A stretch of 64,000 bases of DNA, from positions 2,852,001 to 2,916,000 of the forward strand of contig NZ_CP061725.1 in NCBI RefSeq assembly GCF_014764405.1. Direction: 5' to 3'. A program made the translations under genes and the position numbers. The stretch comes from Micromonospora craniellae (GTDB lineage Bacteria; Actinomycetota; Actinomycetes; Mycobacteriales; Micromonosporaceae). The notes beneath the pieces were generated by a model that saw nothing but the letters and a program-made list of their open reading frames with translations, ran no database searches and had not been told where the DNA came from. Shown here in pieces: positions 61,608 to 64,000 of this stretch (within the stretch, counting starts at the first letter, position 1; the number at the start of each line of letters is the position of its first letter).

Positions 61608-62219
61608 TCAGGGCGCAGAGCGGCGGATGAGACGCCACAGTGCGGTGCCGATGGTGGGCAGGACGGCGACGGTGCGCCACTCGGGGCCGGCGGCGGGAGT
61701 GAAGCCGCGGGTCCGCAGGCCGGTGTCGATGCCACGGACGTGGACGGTGCCCCAGATCATGACGACATCGCGGTCGGCGGCGTCCACGCCTTGCAGTGCG
61801 GTGCGGTCGCGGGCGTCGACGAGGATCTCGTCGCCTGACGTGTAGGGGATCTTCTTGGTGCCCCGTGACGCGCCGATGCGGAGTCCGATCGCGGCCTGGA
61901 GGGCGAACATCGCGGCTGCTCGCGGTGTGCGGATCTGCCAGTCGTCGGTGGCCCACGCGAACCGGCGTTGGTGTTGGGCGACCTGGGCGCCGATCACGGC
62001 CGGCCCTGCGAGGCGGATGATCTGCAGTGGGTCGAGGTCGTGTTCCTGCCAGGACGGCGGGATGTCACCGAAGGCCTCACGCTGGTGCACCCACCCCAAC
62101 GTGGCGATGGCGCGATCCTCACATCGTCCGCCGCCCTCCATCGTCTCCAACACGTGTCTCTCTTCCTCGGTCACATCCGACGGGATGGGGTGCTGCCGGA
62201 TGAACTCGGTGTGCACCAC
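61608..62219 (-). CDS. hypothetical protein
   Basis: 203 residues, probably from the GTG at 62219. A helical head (DVTEEERHVLETMEGGGRCE) and a middle AGPAVIGAQVAQHQRRFAWA precede an alpha/beta end with DRDVVMIWGTVHVRGID. No family was recognised. It faces the preceding gene tail to tail. A second, degenerate copy of its C-terminus occurs at ~62390-62430. Confidence 0.6.
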   Translation of the reverse strand: MVHTEFIRQHPIPSDVTEEERHVLETMEGGGRCEDRAIATLGWVHQREAFGDIPPSWQEHDLDPLQIIRLAGPAVIGAQVAQHQRRFAWATDDWQIRTPRAAAMFALQAAIGLRIGASRGTKKIPYTSGDEILVDARDRTALQGVDAADRDVVMIWGTVHVRGIDTGLRTRGFTPAAGPEWRTVAVLPTIGTALWRLIRRSAP

Positions 62220-62590
62220 CGCCGCGGGGGCAGGACCAGTGCATGGCGATCAACCAACCGATCACCGAATCCGCCCATTGAAGCTCATCCAACACCACAA
62301 TGATCCACAGCGAGTGACATTCAGGTGACCAGCGATCACCAGTGATCGACGTCTGTCATAGTACCGAAGCGGAGCGCGGGCTATCTCAGGGCCGGATGAG
62401 GCACCACAGTGCGCGCCGCCCGGCACGTGTTCGGCGATGCGTCATCGGCTCCGTTCTCCGTACTCCGATACCCGAGCGGTCGCGGCCTTTGACTGCTGCC
62501 TGCGCAGCACGGTGCTGACAGCGACGCGGTGGGCGCGCGGAGCCGAGGAACTGTCCGGCAGCGAGGACGCGCATGGTGTCGGCAACCGCC
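62220..62590. other. intergenic region with palindrome and a gene fragment
   Basis: About 370 bases. CGATCAC-CA-GTGATCG at 62333-62348 is a 16-base palindrome that could be an operator. At ~62390-62425, on the minus strand, ALWCLIRP followed by a stop resembles the ALWRLIRRSAP end of the 61.6-kb gene, so it may be the end of a decayed paralogue. No other gene is supported. Confidence 0.45.
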
Positions 62591-63250
62591 TCATGGCCTC
62601 TCCACGGCGCGGCCTGGCTGATGGTCTGCCGTCGGAGCCCGGACCGGCCAGGCACCGGTCGTCGTGGTGTCACGGTGCGCAGGGCGGTGCATCTGGTGCA
62701 GGGTGAGTCCGTCGGCGGGTGTGATCGCGTTTGCGGGCTGGTAGCCGTTGCGGGTGAGCAGGCGCTGCCCGGCCGCGAGCGTGACGGTCCAGCAGGGCAT
62801 GGTGAGGTGATCGATGCGGCTGTGTACCTGCGCCATCAGTGCCTGGCCTCGGCCGGTTCCTTGGAACGGTGGGCGTACGGCGAGGTAGGCGAGGTGGTGG
62901 TGTGCCTCGTCGGGCTGAGCGGCAGCGAGCAGATCGTGCACCGCCGCGAAGCGGTCGGTGTGCGGGCCGGCGGCCTCGGCGAGACGCGCGGCGTAGTCGG
63001 CCGGGGGCGGCAGCGGCCCGTACCGGCGTAAGCAGACGCTGGCGGCGCTCCAATCGTCGACGAGGTGGACCTCGCCGTAGAACATGGCGTGCTCTACCCA
63101 TATCGCGGCGACTGCGGCCAGGACGCGGGCCCGCCGCGCGTCGTCGGGCACCAGCCACTCGGCGAGCGGGCTGGGATGCAACGCCTCGGCGATCACCTCT
63201 GCGGCATCAGCCCTTTCCGTCCATCTGGCGGCCCTGATCCGGTACCCCAC
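62591..63250 (-). CDS. GNAT-family N-acetyltransferase
   Basis: 219 residues from the GTG at 63250, preceded by AAGGAG. It opens with YRIRAARWTERADAAEVIAE, typical of the first strand and helix of GNAT enzymes. The middle has the acetyl-CoA-binding motif A as HHHLAYLAVRPPFQGTGRGQ, with the R/Q-x-x-G-x-G/A loop (QGTGRG near 144). The end (TLAAGQRLLTRNGYQPAN) is the usual C-terminal strand region. It transfers an acetyl group from acetyl-CoA to an amine. The substrate is unknown. Confidence 0.85.
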   Translation of the reverse strand: MGYRIRAARWTERADAAEVIAEALHPSPLAEWLVPDDARRARVLAAVAAIWVEHAMFYGEVHLVDDWSAASVCLRRYGPLPPPADYAARLAEAAGPHTDRFAAVHDLLAAAQPDEAHHHLAYLAVRPPFQGTGRGQALMAQVHSRIDHLTMPCWTVTLAAGQRLLTRNGYQPANAITPADGLTLHQMHRPAHRDTTTTGAWPVRAPTADHQPGRAVERP

Positions 63251-63408
63251 CTCGTTCTCCTTCGCTGTCGTCGGTCCGCCGCGAGACGGCGTGCTGGTGT
63301 GGGTGGCCGGCGGCAGCGCAACGGGGGCGGTCCGCTGCCGCAGGCCGGGAGACCAGCCGTCGCCTGCTGCTCGGGTCCAGGTGCGGCGGCTGGTCAGGTC
63401 TTCACCCG

Positions 63409-63909
63409 TCACCTGGCGGCGGGTGGTGTGGCGGTGTCGGTGGTGTGGCCTCGCGTCAGGATGAGCACGTGCGAGAACAGGCCCGGCTTGATGCCGCTGA
63501 TGCGTTCGTGCGCGGCGAGCAACTCCCCCGTGCTCGGGTCGATGACCAGCACGGTGGTAGATCCCTCGGCGGTGACACGAAACGCCAGGCCGGTGCGGCC
63601 GGCGAGGTCGGTCGTTGGGCCGCCGTAGGTGATGCCGGGGATCCGCGCGAGCACGCGTAGTGCCGTGGCCCGCTGGGCGTGGTTGAGGTGTTGGCTGGTG
63701 GCCAGGCCGATGACACCACCGGCGAGCAGTCTCGGGTAGGCGGGCTCGCCGGCGAGCTCGGCTGGCACCAGCAGCCTGGCCAACCGTGCTGGGTCGGCCG
63801 GGACCGGCTCGGGGAGATACGGGTGCATGCCTTGGGGCGGGTGTCGGTGTGTGGTCGGGGTGGCGTGGTCGAACAGGGATCGCTCATCGGGTCGTGGTTG
63901 GTGCTCCAC
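63409..63909 (-). CDS. CU044_5270-like protein, C-terminal part
   Basis: 166 residues as read from 63909. HPYLPEPVPADPARLARLLV and LRVLARIPGITYGGPTTDL, then VTAEGSTTVLVIDPSTGELL, follow the C-terminal plan of the CU044_5270 family, large actinomycete membrane proteins of unknown function often linked to sigma factors. The usual N-terminal two-thirds is missing. It may lie outside the window or have been lost to a frameshift in the last ~90 bases. It stands 159 bases upstream of the GNAT gene. Confidence 0.55.
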   Translation of the reverse strand: MEHQPRPDERSLFDHATPTTHRHPPQGMHPYLPEPVPADPARLARLLVPAELAGEPAYPRLLAGGVIGLATSQHLNHAQRATALRVLARIPGITYGGPTTDLAGRTGLAFRVTAEGSTTVLVIDPSTGELLAAHERISGIKPGLFSHVLILTRGHTTDTATPPAAR

Positions 63910-64000
63910 ACCCGCCAGGTCCGGTGCCCGACGGGTGACCTCACGGCCGGATCCGTCCGCGTGCCGCCACCGTCGGACGTCGCTGCGGACGATCCTGTTC

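Overview
The window is very GC-rich, with strong third-position G/C bias in its genes and GTG starts overlapping upstream stops (GTGA/ATGA). It fits a filamentous actinomycete, most likely Micromonosporaceae; that assignment comes from composition and protein style, not from a marker gene. Most of the window looks like an integrated conjugative element. A tyrosine integrase and excisionase lie near its right side (56.4-58.3 kb), a VirB/VirD4-type secretion locus lies at 34.5-43.3 kb, and accessory genes flank both. The left boundary and the attachment site were not found.

Layout. 0.3-1.9 kb: an Hsp70-like membrane protein cut off by an IS256-family element (1.9-3.3 kb), followed by an end fragment of an IS3-family element and a gene remnant. 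4.1-6.3 kb: a large secreted protein. 6.9-11.3 kb: a membrane LysM/BTAD protein and a translationally coupled membrane protein. 11.6-15.7 kb: a secreted trypsin-like protease, a lipoprotein, a HEAT-repeat protein and a small partner. 15.7-34.3 kb: a long leftward array of accessory genes. It includes a GHKL ATPase followed by a zinc-protease reading frame, a flavin monooxygenase, a zincin/vWA protein with its MoxR ATPase, a DUF4314 protein, a GGDEF protein, three copies of a small 'LYFDL' family, and a frameshifted replication-relaxation protein. Several of these genes have a strong hairpin close behind the stop codon.

34.5-43.3 kb: the conjugation operon, leftward, in the order pilin-like, VirB6-like, PrgI-like, VirB4-like, VirD4-like. 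The VirD4 gene is split by a group II intron whose 5' end is duplicated. 44.5-46.0 kb: a complete IS3-family element whose left end supplies a start codon to the gene beside it. 46.5-51.7 kb: a rightward operon of overlapping genes for three or four methyltransferases and a PP-loop enzyme. A gene with SeqA-like and RAMA-like features then sits inside a broken XF1762-type gene. 52.9-55.8 kb: an NB-ARC/TPR (NLR-like) gene and a small helical protein beside it. They share a matching amyloid-signalling-like motif, and this is the best candidate for an undescribed immune module here. 56.4-58.3 kb: excisionase and integrase. 58.8-59.8 kb: an intact IS5-family element with a CTAG duplication. 60.6-64 kb: chromosome-like genes (membrane protein, GNAT acetyltransferase, CU044_5270-like protein).

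How the parts work together. The conjugation and methyltransferase operons diverge, and each has a near-identical 60-bp element with TGTGAG/CTCACA half-sites upstream. A related palindrome lies before the accessory array at 33.4 kb. This suggests one regulator controls transfer, DNA modification and accessory genes. At least six genes carry single-base frameshifts, nearly all at short G/C runs. That pattern suggests sequencing error, or less likely phase variation, and should temper any pseudogene call.
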